From positions 1 to 64,000 of the forward strand of contig NZ_JAMXFC010000021.1 in the NCBI RefSeq assembly GCF_025370755.1: a stretch of DNA of 64,000 nt, in the 5' to 3' direction. Shown here piece by piece: positions 35,819 through 44,866 of the stretch. Under the pieces are notes generated by a model, which was given only the letters and a program-made list of their open reading frames with translations, was not told the DNA's origin and searched no databases. The position numbers and the translations under genes were made by a program. How positions within the stretch are numbered: position 1 is the first letter of the stretch; every line of letters begins with the position of its first letter. Source of the stretch: Laspinema sp. D2d (GTDB lineage: Bacteria > Cyanobacteriota > Cyanobacteriia > Cyanobacteriales > Laspinemataceae).

Positions 35819-36988
35819 CTAAGGGCGACCTTCACTTTCGAGGAGTTCAGCGATCGCCCTGCCTTCCTCGGGGGTATTCACAGGAATCGCCTGACGAGTG
35901 TCCGTAATCAACCAATCCAGGGCCGCTGCTTGGACATCAATGGAGGCACCTGTTTTATCGACGCAGTAGCGCCCAAACACCAGCTTGTCCACTAGGCGGA
36001 CCCCTGGACCTAAGCGAGAATATTCAAAAATTACGCTATTTTCCACCGTTGCGCCACTGCAAATGCGGCAACTAGGCCCGATCATGGAAGGTCCTATAAT
36101 TTTGGCCCCATCTTCAATTTGGGTCATAGCCCCAATGTAAACCGGCCCTTTAATATCAACCTTATCTAGGTTAACGGACACATTTAAGCCGGTGTAAACC
36201 CCGGGAATGACTTCTTTGCCAGGAATCGAGACATTTTGGATTTCTCCGGTTAACACCCCGCGAATTGCGCGCCAATAGTCCGGCACTTTTCCAATATCCA
36301 CCCATTGGAAATCCATCGCAATGCCGTAGAACGGAGCACCCATTTCCACCAGTTGCGGGAATAACTCACCCCCGATGTCATATTCTTTGCCCGAGGGGAT
36401 ATAATTCAACACTTCGGGCTCAAAAATATAAATACCCGTGTTAATGTCGGTGCTCATGGCTTCTTCTACGGACGGTTTTTCTTGGAACTGCTTGACGCGG
36501 CCCGTTTCATCCGTAACAATTACCCCATAACTGGAGACTTCTTCCCGGGGGACAGATTTCATAACAATCGTGGCGATCGAGCCTTTTTCTTTGTGCCAGC
36601 GGACTGCTTCGGTTAAGTCCAGATCAATTAACGCATCTCCACAAAGCACGACAAAGGTATCATCGAAAAAGGGGTTAAAGTCTTGGATACGCTTCATGCC
36701 GCCCGCACTTCCAAGTGCCTCCCCGACGAGTTCGCCATCAACAATCCGACCTTCAAAGGAATAGCCAATTTCCACGCCAAATCTTTGTCCATCCCGGAAA
36801 TAGTTTTCAATTTCGTTGGCGAGGTGGCTAACGTTGACCATGATTTGGTTAAAACCATGCTGGCGAAGCAATTCCACTAAAAACTCCATCACTGGTTTTT
36901 GCAGGATGGGAATCATCGGTTTGGGGGTGGTGTATGTAATCGGACGGACTCGGGTACCCTTACCCGCTGCCAGAATCATGGCTTTCAT
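35819..36988 (-). CDS. NDP-sugar pyrophosphorylase (mannose-1-phosphate guanylyltransferase-like)
   Basis: Predicted 389 residues. The N-terminal nucleotidyltransferase domain has the signature LAAGKGTRVRPITYTTPKPMIPI and the metal-binding VLCGDALIDLDL. The C-terminal part (about 260-350) is a left-handed beta-helix of hexapeptide repeats (GPVYIGAMTQIEDGAKIIGPSMIG and onward), as in GlmU- and GCD1-type enzymes. It probably makes an activated sugar (GDP-mannose or a similar donor) for cell-envelope polysaccharides; sequence alone does not fix the sugar. Its gene is apart from the glycan cluster at 50-58 kb. A purine-rich AAGAGA lies before the ATG at 36988. Confidence 0.85.
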   Translation of the reverse strand: MKAMILAAGKGTRVRPITYTTPKPMIPILQKPVMEFLVELLRQHGFNQIMVNVSHLANEIENYFRDGQRFGVEIGYSFEGRIVDGELVGEALGSAGGMKRIQDFNPFFDDTFVVLCGDALIDLDLTEAVRWHKEKGSIATIVMKSVPREEVSSYGVIVTDETGRVKQFQEKPSVEEAMSTDINTGIYIFEPEVLNYIPSGKEYDIGGELFPQLVEMGAPFYGIAMDFQWVDIGKVPDYWRAIRGVLTGEIQNVSIPGKEVIPGVYTGLNVSVNLDKVDIKGPVYIGAMTQIEDGAKIIGPSMIGPSCRICSGATVENSVIFEYSRLGPGVRLVDKLVFGRYCVDKTGASIDVQAAALDWLITDTRQAIPVNTPEEGRAIAELLESEGRP

Positions 36989-37240
36989 AGATATTTTTCT
37001 CTTATCCTTGAGCCTATCAATTTTAACGAATTAATGTTTTGAAATTGCAAAAAGTTGTTATCTTTTAGTCGTGATCATAAACTCAAGGTCCAACCCTGGG
37101 AATGAGGCTTCTGGGGAGGAGTTGAGCGATCGCCTAGTAATTCCCAGTCCTGTGGCCCTTCATCGCTTCGATTGCGGAGTCGGTGGGTGGCAAGGTACTT
37201 CCGGTTCGGAGGTGGTCCGGTTCAGAGGAACCGTATCGGG

Positions 37241-38104
37241 TTAGACCATTGCCTCATTTAAAGTAGGTGGGCTATCGAGGGGGACTGCATCAACGATCGC
37301 CCGGATTTTTAGGTCTCCGTAGAATTGTTCTTGAGACAGTTCAACCTTAGACTGAGCCGATAATAGGAGGAGGGCGGAAAAGACCCCCACGCGGTCATTG
37401 GACGTAGGGAGGGACTGGGAATCGACAGATTCTCCAGAAGGGCGATCGCCTCGCTGGTCCATCAACCCCTCTAAAAGCGCCTCCAATTCTAACCAAGGTT
37501 CACAGAGGTCCAGTTTTTCCGCGTAGGCCAACAAAAATTGAGTGAGGCGATCGGCCACTTCCGAGATATTTTCTTGTTCCGCTAACTCCGTTAGTGCCCG
37601 AACCGTACTCGCCGTAGACTTCGATCCGCCATGTCGTTTCGCACGGCGGCGAGGCGGCGTTTCGATCGCCATTGACATCAACTGCAATTGTTCAATCAAC
37701 TCTTGAAGCGTCACCCGGCGTTTTTTAGGCGTGGGTGCGACCGCCCGTCGTTTGAGTTGCAATTCTAGCTGTCTGGGAACATTCCCCCCTTGTCCTTCCC
37801 CATCCATCGGATCCAGAAGTTCCCCATCTTCCTCCTCCGAGGCATTCGGGTCATCCAGTAGAGATTCTGAACGGGCCAGAGCATCCGCTTTCAGTAAAAC
37901 TAACATTGAGGCATATAGAAAGGCTTGTCCCGTCTCCGATAACGCCGCTTCCCGCTCAACGCGGCCCGCTTCATGAACTTGAGACAGTCTGCTGAGATAT
38001 CGGTCAATCACCTCAATCACTTGGACATCCCAGGGATCGATTTCTCCAGTTTGTGCCAACTCGATGAGGAGTGAGATCGCATTTTGAGCTAAAGAACCAG
38101 TCAT
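37241..38104 (-). CDS. scpA: Segregation and condensation protein A
   Basis: Predicted 287 residues. ScpA is the kleisin that bridges SMC heads and works with ScpB in chromosome condensation and segregation. The N-terminal signature is ISLLIELAQTGEIDPWDVQVIEVIDRYL, and the C-terminus (KVELSQEQFYGDLKIRAI) matches the winged-helix region that binds the SMC cap. The middle is long and acidic with a basic patch (KRRVTLQELIEQL, RRRAKRHGG), as is common in cyanobacterial ScpA. AAAAAGGGAT lies before the ATG at 38104, a good ribosome binding site. No scpB or smc is nearby. Confidence 0.9.
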   Translation of the reverse strand: MTGSLAQNAISLLIELAQTGEIDPWDVQVIEVIDRYLSRLSQVHEAGRVEREAALSETGQAFLYASMLVLLKADALARSESLLDDPNASEEEDGELLDPMDGEGQGGNVPRQLELQLKRRAVAPTPKKRRVTLQELIEQLQLMSMAIETPPRRRAKRHGGSKSTASTVRALTELAEQENISEVADRLTQFLLAYAEKLDLCEPWLELEALLEGLMDQRGDRPSGESVDSQSLPTSNDRVGVFSALLLLSAQSKVELSQEQFYGDLKIRAIVDAVPLDSPPTLNEAMV

Positions 38105-38596
38105 ATCCCTTTTTGATTTTAAAAATTAAAGTGGGTGCAGCGTGGGTGTTCAACCGTTTGATTATATCATTGTTAAAGACTGGCCTGCCCCTTGGTGGGG
38201 TTGCCAGGTGAAGCTCAACGCAACCGAGTTTTCCCCGTGAAAATAGCGGTTTAAACGATTGGCAACCCTTGATAAAAGCTTGATCCGTTAATTAATTCTG
38301 ATGCCCTGACCTGGGGTCCACAGATGCCGAGATGCCCAGAAGGTCTACTCTTAATGAATCGGGGTGATGAGATCCTTGAACTGGAGGACCTGGGCAAACA
38401 GGTTCAGTATCGCTAAGATTTTACCGCTGCTCTAAATTCTAGGGTTGAGTCGCTTTCTCGACCCATTATTTAGACTTATTGCAGCATTCTGTCAAGCCAG
38501 GGATTCGGAGGTTGGGGCGATCGCGCCGTCAGGATATCCAGAGAATAGAATTTTTCCCGCTTCTAACTCCAAGCCTTTCAAAATGCTAGAGGGGTT
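38105..38596. other. Intergenic region, nothing recognised
   Basis: About 490 bases between two minus-strand genes. No frame with a ribosome binding site, no strong hairpin with a T-run. Confidence 0.3.
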
Positions 38597-39751
38597 TTAT
38601 TTCACCAAATAAGCTAAAGCTTTACGGAGTAAAGATAGATTAACTGTAAAGTCAAACTTACATAAACCGGAATTTTTTTGCAGGGGATGTGTTGTGGGAC
38701 CAACCAGATAGTGATGCTCCAAACCGAGCACCTGAGACAGGGCAAAAAAATAGGATCTTAAATGTCCAAGAGACATCAATTCTAAAACCTTGGTTCCGGG
38801 TTGACAGAAGACCAGATTTGTAAGAGCGGCTCCATGAGGTGCCACAATAACAGCCGCTTCATGAAACACTTGAGGTTGATTAGGTTCTTGATCAGGATTA
38901 TATAATTCAAAGCCATATTCTTCGAGCAGAGGATAAAGTTCTAGCTCATTCGCAATCTTGCGAGTTCCTGTTGGACGCGGTATGTACAAACGCCGTTGCG
39001 GCTGACTGGGTTTGAGTTTGACAAGCTGCTGCATAAAATCGACAACCCAACGAGGATAATGGGCCTGTAAGCCGGGGTGAGTCGTTGCAATTAAAAGATC
39101 CGGTTGGATTCCTTTTTGACGCTGAGACCAAATACATTTAGACTCATCAATTCCCAGTTTTCTAAAAATATTCCAAGCATTTTCTGAAATCGGCTTAGGA
39201 GCTAAAATCCAATCTACTTCCTTTAAACTAAATCCTGCCTTTTCAAATAAATGCAGACGGGGCAATGATTCTAGTAAAAAATGACAGTAATTATTGGAGG
39301 CATTAGTCATTAATGAAAAACAAGTGCCAGTAATGGATTCAATGGGGTATTTTTCACGAGGTAAATGAGCATACTCCAATCGATTGCGATGATAGGATAA
39401 GTCAGGGAGAAACAGATTACTGCTCGTGAAGGTATAACCCTGAATATCCATCACCTGACCTTTGGGGATTTCAATGACTCCTGTTTCGGGAATATGCGAT
39501 CGCATATTCTTGGTAAAATCAACGGACTTTTTACCCCAATTATGAGTCTTGGTCCGATCCCAGTCACAAGACAAACGGGGATAAACAAGATGCCACGTTC
39601 CCTCTTGTTGACAATAATCTTGATAACTAATCCAGTCTCGTGCTAATCCAGTGGGACCACAAGCGTCTGCCGGAGAGTGATCTAACCACGAACGTAGTTG
39701 GCCGAAGGTTTTCCGTTTAGCACGGCGCAAGAGTGAAATAGGATCAGGCAT
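38597..39751 (-). CDS. Glycosyltransferase family 61 protein
   Basis: Predicted 384 residues. The C-terminal half carries the GT61 (DUF563) hallmarks: RRLYIPR, then a VFHEAAVIVAPHGAALTNLVF stretch and PGTKVLEL. The N-terminal half (CFSLMTNASNNYCHFLLESLPRLHLF) has the family WHFL-like region. These enzymes add sugars such as xylose to glycans or form part of capsule-type loci. Soluble or peripheral; no membrane helix. I chose ATG 39751 (MPDPISLLRR). An upstream in-frame GTG at 39826 would add 25 residues of low-quality sequence. It stands alone. Confidence 0.83.
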   Translation of the reverse strand: MPDPISLLRRAKRKTFGQLRSWLDHSPADACGPTGLARDWISYQDYCQQEGTWHLVYPRLSCDWDRTKTHNWGKKSVDFTKNMRSHIPETGVIEIPKGQVMDIQGYTFTSSNLFLPDLSYHRNRLEYAHLPREKYPIESITGTCFSLMTNASNNYCHFLLESLPRLHLFEKAGFSLKEVDWILAPKPISENAWNIFRKLGIDESKCIWSQRQKGIQPDLLIATTHPGLQAHYPRWVVDFMQQLVKLKPSQPQRRLYIPRPTGTRKIANELELYPLLEEYGFELYNPDQEPNQPQVFHEAAVIVAPHGAALTNLVFCQPGTKVLELMSLGHLRSYFFALSQVLGLEHHYLVGPTTHPLQKNSGLCKFDFTVNLSLLRKALAYLVK

Positions 39752-40471
39752 AATCACAATCTTGAGAATGGGATATAAATGGGATATTAATGAGGTATTA
39801 TTCTTGATTATCCCTCTGGAAGTCACCCTGGAAAAACCCTGGTCTTGACGGAATTCTCAAACTCTGACCGGGAAGCGCGATCGCCACGGTTTTTATAAAG
39901 ATAACTCAAAAATCCTATCAGATGCGCCTAAGTTTCTCCTGAAGTGGAGATACCGCGATCGCCATCTGTTGAAAAAAACTTCAAGGGGGATATTTAAGAA
40001 TTGACCCTACAGTTAGGGGTAGATGTTAATCTTCCTTTAGTCCTGCCCAGATCAGGTGCATTGGTCGATGAGGGGATGACCGATTCTCAGAAATTAGTAA
40101 GAGACTTAGCTGGGTTCAAATTTAGCCCAGGTTCCTGATCGGGCCCGGGTTGAGTTGCGGATGATGAGGGGCGCTTCTCTAAACTCCGGGTCCAGGGGAA
40201 TGAAAAATCCTCCTAAAACACCGCTGAGGAATAGTCATGACAAAAATTATCCCCTGTTTTTGGGTAAACCGGAACGCTCTCTTACGGAGGCGATCGCCAG
40301 GGGTGATAATTTTAAACTTGAAAATTCCTTAAGATCTGGGTTTGAAGAGGATGACCAGACTTATTAATGAAAAAGGGGATGCACCAAGAGAACAGATTGA
40401 AGAAGAGGATGCACCCAAACAACCCATTGACAGTCCCGATCACTTAGACTCAGTTCTGTAGCCATTGGGAT
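39752..40471. other. Intergenic region with a possible decayed small gene
   Basis: About 720 bases. Two plus-strand frames meet: one from 40155 to 40367 (70 codons) and one from ATG 40351 to 40461 (36 codons, acidic, with two near-identical ten-residue units of the form E-x-x-DAP). They overlap in different frames, as if one small gene had been broken by a frameshift, but neither has a known family. I would not annotate a gene here. Confidence 0.3.
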
Positions 40472-40762
40472 TTACTTGTCTGCCACCGGACGTCTTTTTT
40501 GCGAAGAGACAATTCCAAGACCCGAGAGGATAATGGCAGTGACCATGCCCGGTTCGGGAATTTTTTGGCTAGGGGCGGGTTCCCATTCTATGGTGCTTGC
40601 CCCTCTCAATGTACACTGCTCCGCTACAGAGCAATCCATTGTAATGCCCTGATGTGGGCTAGAAATCTCAGGGGAAGCAGCGGATACGGGTGTAAACCCA
40701 CTCAGTCCGATTTGAACGACAGATAGAGAGACCAATCCCAGAGCTAGTTTTAAAAATCTCAT
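40472..40762 (-). CDS. PEP-CTERM sorting-domain protein (96 aa)
   Basis: Predicted 96 residues. The N-terminus is a signal peptide (MRFLKLALGLVSLSVVQIGL, cleavage likely after SAA). The C-terminus is a classical PEP-CTERM tail: IPEPG, then a hydrophobic helix (MVTAIILSGLGIV), then basic residues (QKRRP). Such tails are recognised and removed by an exosortase, which anchors or releases the protein at the cell surface. The mature part is only about 45 residues with two Cys (CSVAEQC), perhaps a disulfide. No exosortase is encoded in the window. An upstream GTG at 40771 would add MKS only; I prefer ATG 40762. Confidence 0.85.
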   Translation of the reverse strand: MRFLKLALGLVSLSVVQIGLSGFTPVSAASPEISSPHQGITMDCSVAEQCTLRGASTIEWEPAPSQKIPEPGMVTAIILSGLGIVSSQKRRPVADK

Positions 40763-41407
40763 TGACTTCACTGAATTTGTTGACGACTTATGCTGCTATT
40801 ATCAGAATCTTCTAAAATTGCTCAAGTGTCGTTAGGGTTACTCACTGCGGTTTCGTGTTTGTGATCGGGTTGATGCTGTGAGTGAAGTCACATCAGCCTT
40901 CCCCAGCAGCGATCGCGGTTCATTTGTGAATCGGATAGAGCGTTACAAACTGAAGGCAGATTGTCCTCACTCAATTCCTTGCTGAGACTAATTTAATTAG
41001 AAAATTGGGGAGATTCATCTGTCTTGGGTGAGATTGTTAGGTGAGAGAATTGGACGCTTTTGTGAACCTAAAGATAGAGTTCACAAGCCCAAGGATTCAA
41101 CTCTAAGTCAAGAAATTGGCTTAACTGTTAGGATGATTCCTTGAGTCTGAAATAGAAGGTGCAGGTTTACAATACCCCCAGAACGATAGAGGGTCAGGAC
41201 GCGGTTGTAATCTGTCGGGTGGAACATTTTTGTAGAGACAAACTCAGTCTAACTCCACCGTCATTGAGGTGGAATCCTACAGCATTCTGTTCTCGTGGGG
41301 CTGCTAAACCTGCAAGCCGTGAGAAGGGATAGAGTGCCCTCGACCTGGAATAGAAATAGCCGGAGCTCTCTGGAATAGAGAGCTCCGGCTATTAGATGGG
41401 ATAGGAA
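40763..41407. other. Intergenic region
   Basis: About 645 bases. Contains the 17-bp hairpin at 41355-41393 that ends the GH57 gene transcript and the promoter of the PEP-CTERM gene at the left. No other gene or repeat was seen. Confidence 0.35.
41355..41393 (-). terminator. 17-bp perfect hairpin after GH57 gene
   Basis: A 17-base arm at 41355-41371 (AATAGCCGGAGCTCTCT) pairs exactly with 41377-41393 around GGAAT. It lies 14 bases after the stop codon of the GH57 gene on the minus strand. Only a weak T-rich sequence follows. Confidence 0.65.
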
Positions 41408-44086
41408 TTAGCGAAGCTGTTCTAATTGGGGCCTAACCTGAACCTGGAGGGTTTGACCTAATAACAAGAGACGACGGAATTGGACTGAATCTCCGGGAGA
41501 AACGGCGAAGGATTCAGCCGAACCCGAGGCAATACTGGTATCCAGAGAGGGGAGACCGTGGCGATCAAGTTGACCTGTGAGCCAATAGAAATAAAGCTCT
41601 TGGGAGCGTTCTAGGGACAAGCCGAGATTGAGGCGTTGACCGACGGCAATCAGGCGTTCTAAGCGCTGAATATCAGCCTCTAGGAGTTCCGGTTGGACTT
41701 CGTGGAGCAGGTCCCAGAGCGATCGCAGAATGGACCGTTCTAAAATGACTTTGGCCTCGGGGAGATAGAGATCGCAACGGGTATGTTCAGCTTCCGTGGC
41801 GATCGCTTCTAACTCTCCTAAATGCCCAAACATCACGGGTCCATCAGCCGGGGCAATCCCCAGTTCCTGTTCTAAACCCAGGACCGACTCCATACAGCGA
41901 TGACCCAAGGCAATCTCTGCGGCAACCTGTAACTCTTTCGGCACCGGCAGTTCATCCCGATGGAAACCCATCATGATCCCATAATTATCCCGATATACCT
42001 GGCTGTAGAGTTGGTCCAGACGCATCAAGGTTTCTTGACTTAACAGGCGCATGATCCGATGGCGTTCCTCGGCAAAGAGGTCACGCAGATTATAGGATTT
42101 GCCATCAAAATGCTCATTCATTGCCAAAATAGCATGGGCGGCACTGGCTTCTTGCAGCACCCCAAACAGATGCTCTTTCATCTCGGTGTAGGCCCGTCGC
42201 CCCGTGAAGGGTTGAATGCTGCAATGGAAATCCCAACCGCCAAGATGGAGTACGGCAAAGACTAAATCGACACTTTCTCGGGTAATTTCCGAAACCAGTT
42301 GAAGTTGTCCGACTCCCAAAGTCAGGGGTCCCATGCGTTGCAACTGATAATCTCGTTGGTAAGCGTCATAGCAGTAAACTCGCTGTTGGGGACCATAGGT
42401 GGTAAAGAGTCCACTGATGGCGTAATGGGCGGCAACTTGCTCTAAGCTAATTTGCGCGGTTTGGACCAGATGGCGATAAACCCCGGCCCCATCTTTAAAA
42501 GCATCGACGTTACTAGATGCGAAGGCAAGACGGGCGATAAATTCTCGTTCGAGTTGGACTCCGGCAACATCCCCGGCGAGTTCGATCGCCCGGGCAGCAT
42601 AGCGGAGGATTTGCACCCCTTCTGGGCGGGAGAGTTCTTCAAAGAACCAGCCGCAACTGGTGTACATCAGCAAGCTGTGACGCTGCATTTCCAGCAGGCG
42701 CAGACCATCTACTTGTTCCAGGGAGGTGAGGGGGTGAGTTTGATGGTGTCGGAAGAAGCAGTCAATATTTTCTGGGGAGCGATCGCGGACGATTTTGATA
42801 TATTCATCCCGCGCTTGCCAGGGGTCTAAGAACAGGTGGCGACCTTGTTCTTCATAGATGTCGGTGAGTTGATCCCGCAACCAGTTGAGGGAGTCCCGGA
42901 GGGGACGCCGCCACTTTTGATGCCAACTGCCACCACCCCCGCAACCACAATCATCCTGCCAGCGATCAACGCCATGAGCACAACTCCAAGCGGTGACGGG
43001 TTTGAGTTGAACTTCCCAGGAGGGGGGACTGATGCTCAAATAATGGGCAAAGTTGGTGACAGTCCAGCCATGTTTGGGGAATTCACTCACAAAGGCATAG
43101 GCGAGACATTTTTCGGTTCCGCCTTTATGGTGACCGAAGGTTTCGCCGTCGGTAGCGACAGAGAGCAACTGACTGGGACGACCATCCCCTTGAATCGCTA
43201 ACCCTAAGCGTCCGAGGAGGTTATGGGAATTGTTCAGGAGGTCATCAAAGCCCATATCGCGGGAAATTGGACCATCGTAGAAGAAGATATCGATGGATTT
43301 ACGGTCTGATCCCCCTTGGGGATCAGGGAGAAAACAACGATAAGGCCGGGTGGGATCAATTTGTGCGCCACCGACTTCGATCCAGTCGGTTTCGGTCTCT
43401 TCATCGGTGGGGATCACGCGGCAGCGTTGGGCTTGTGAGGGGGCTAGAATAATAAATTGGATGCCTTCCGCAATGAGGACTTCCAGGGTGGGATAGTCTA
43501 CGGCAGTTTCTGCTAACCACATTCCCTCGGGATCACGTCCGAAGCGGGATCGGAAGTCTTCTTTACCCCAACGAATTTGGGTATATTTATCTCGTTCGTT
43601 GGCAAGGGGGATGATGATATGGTTGTAAACTTGGGCGATCGCATTGCCATGACCGTTGAGCCGCTGTGCACTTTTGCGATCGGCTTCGATGATGCGATTG
43701 TACACTTCTCGGTCATAGCGTTCCAGCCATGTCATTAAAGTCGCACCGATATTAAAGCTGAGATATTCATAGTTATTGACGATCCCCACCACTTCGCCAC
43801 AGTCGTTCAAGATGCGGGCATAAGCATTCGGACGATAGCATTCGTGATAAATCCGCTCGTTCCAGTCATGAAAGGGCGAGGCACTCGGTTGCCGCTCGAT
43901 CGCATCTAAATAGGGGTTTTCGCGTGGGGGTTGGTAAAAATGTCCGTGAATGGAGACGTACACACCCGTAGCGGTTTTGATGGGATCAACTTTGGCGGGT
44001 TCGGTCCGAGTTCCTGGCATTTCTGCTGGAGTTAGGGTAGTTAAGGTCGGATTCAGCATCATTGCTGTGTCGGATGGGGTTGTCAT
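41408..44086 (-). CDS. Glycoside hydrolase family 57 / DUF3536 protein
   Basis: Predicted 892 residues. The GH57 start motif is HGHFYQPPREN (His47, His49). The catalytic barrel follows with EGMWLAETAVDYPTLEVL and the C-terminal DUF3536 extension. GH57 enzymes act on alpha-glucans as amylases, 4-alpha-glucanotransferases or branching enzymes. The DUF3536 subgroup is found in cyanobacteria but its exact reaction is not settled. It probably works on glycogen, as does the glgP product at the right edge. Cytoplasmic. The preferred start is ATG 44086 (MTTPSD); an upstream in-frame TTG at 44110 is weak. Divergent from the exchanger gene. Confidence 0.85.
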   Translation of the reverse strand: MTTPSDTAMMLNPTLTTLTPAEMPGTRTEPAKVDPIKTATGVYVSIHGHFYQPPRENPYLDAIERQPSASPFHDWNERIYHECYRPNAYARILNDCGEVVGIVNNYEYLSFNIGATLMTWLERYDREVYNRIIEADRKSAQRLNGHGNAIAQVYNHIIIPLANERDKYTQIRWGKEDFRSRFGRDPEGMWLAETAVDYPTLEVLIAEGIQFIILAPSQAQRCRVIPTDEETETDWIEVGGAQIDPTRPYRCFLPDPQGGSDRKSIDIFFYDGPISRDMGFDDLLNNSHNLLGRLGLAIQGDGRPSQLLSVATDGETFGHHKGGTEKCLAYAFVSEFPKHGWTVTNFAHYLSISPPSWEVQLKPVTAWSCAHGVDRWQDDCGCGGGGSWHQKWRRPLRDSLNWLRDQLTDIYEEQGRHLFLDPWQARDEYIKIVRDRSPENIDCFFRHHQTHPLTSLEQVDGLRLLEMQRHSLLMYTSCGWFFEELSRPEGVQILRYAARAIELAGDVAGVQLEREFIARLAFASSNVDAFKDGAGVYRHLVQTAQISLEQVAAHYAISGLFTTYGPQQRVYCYDAYQRDYQLQRMGPLTLGVGQLQLVSEITRESVDLVFAVLHLGGWDFHCSIQPFTGRRAYTEMKEHLFGVLQEASAAHAILAMNEHFDGKSYNLRDLFAEERHRIMRLLSQETLMRLDQLYSQVYRDNYGIMMGFHRDELPVPKELQVAAEIALGHRCMESVLGLEQELGIAPADGPVMFGHLGELEAIATEAEHTRCDLYLPEAKVILERSILRSLWDLLHEVQPELLEADIQRLERLIAVGQRLNLGLSLERSQELYFYWLTGQLDRHGLPSLDTSIASGSAESFAVSPGDSVQFRRLLLLGQTLQVQVRPQLEQLR

Positions 44087-44423
44087 ACTGTTAGATCTAC
44101 AACTAAACAATCGATAAAATCTATCTTTAGGCAGGCAATCTCTGGGGTACAGAGTGTTGGATTAAGTGCAGACAATTGTAAGAAAATGGCGGGGCGATCG
44201 CTCGGGCAATGACAAACTTAGCACGCACCGCCGGGGTCTGCGCCTCAACTGTGATAGCCCTTGCTTGTACCTCATGATCTCTCAGGCTATCTCTTGCGCG
44301 ATCGCTGTTCTATCCGTTTTCTGCTTTGAAGCTTCTGAAAGGCACTATAACCGATCCCCATTGTAAATAGTGCGATGCTTGTCTTAATTTCACACTTTAA
44401 AACAAATCTTTATTTTCGGAAAC

Positions 44424-44451
44424 TTGCAAATCAAAATGTCTATGCTATAAT
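44424..44451 (+). promoter_or_regulatory. Strong sigma-70-type promoter for the exchanger gene
   Basis: TTGCAA at 44424-44429 and a perfect TATAAT at 44446-44451, 16 bases apart. The predicted start near 44458 gives a leader of about 400 bases before the gene at 44867. Confidence 0.6.
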
Positions 44452-44457
44452 CCGCTC

Positions 44458-44866
44458 CGCAAGACTTATCCGGGGATTTATATCTTCATCTTGAAGACAT
44501 CCAAATCCAAGGTCATGCCCTTTTGTGCTACAACAGGTTTCGTTATGACTGAACGAATTCTGAGTTTCAATCCCTAGTCTAATTACCTAGCCAAAACCGG
44601 AGGAAATGGATGCAAGGGTCTACAGTGAACTAACCTTCCCTGAATAGGAGTCCAATCAGACCGGCCAATTTAACGACAGTCTGATCGCAGAACCCTCCTG
44701 TAGATCCGTCAAATCAACCGGACTTGAACTCGAACGGGATCGCTCATCTTTTAGCCTAGACTCTGCCCTCAAACACCCGGTGAGTAGCCTAGGAATACCC
44801 GAAACATCTTCCTGATTCTTACAGTTCAATTACCACTCATTTTTTTACTGAGACCTAACCAATTTG
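44458..44866 (+). promoter_or_regulatory. Long 5' leader with short upstream frames
   Basis: About 400 bases between the promoter and the Ca2+/H+ exchanger start. It contains GGAGGA followed at once by ATG (13 codons, 44606-44647) and by a second overlapping ATG at 44610 (7 codons). Such leaders often hold a riboswitch or a translational attenuator. I could not match a known riboswitch here. Confidence 0.35.

Noticed and set aside
35599-35835. 78-codon minus-strand frame
   Set aside because: Overlaps the downstream gene, has no start signal and no family look.
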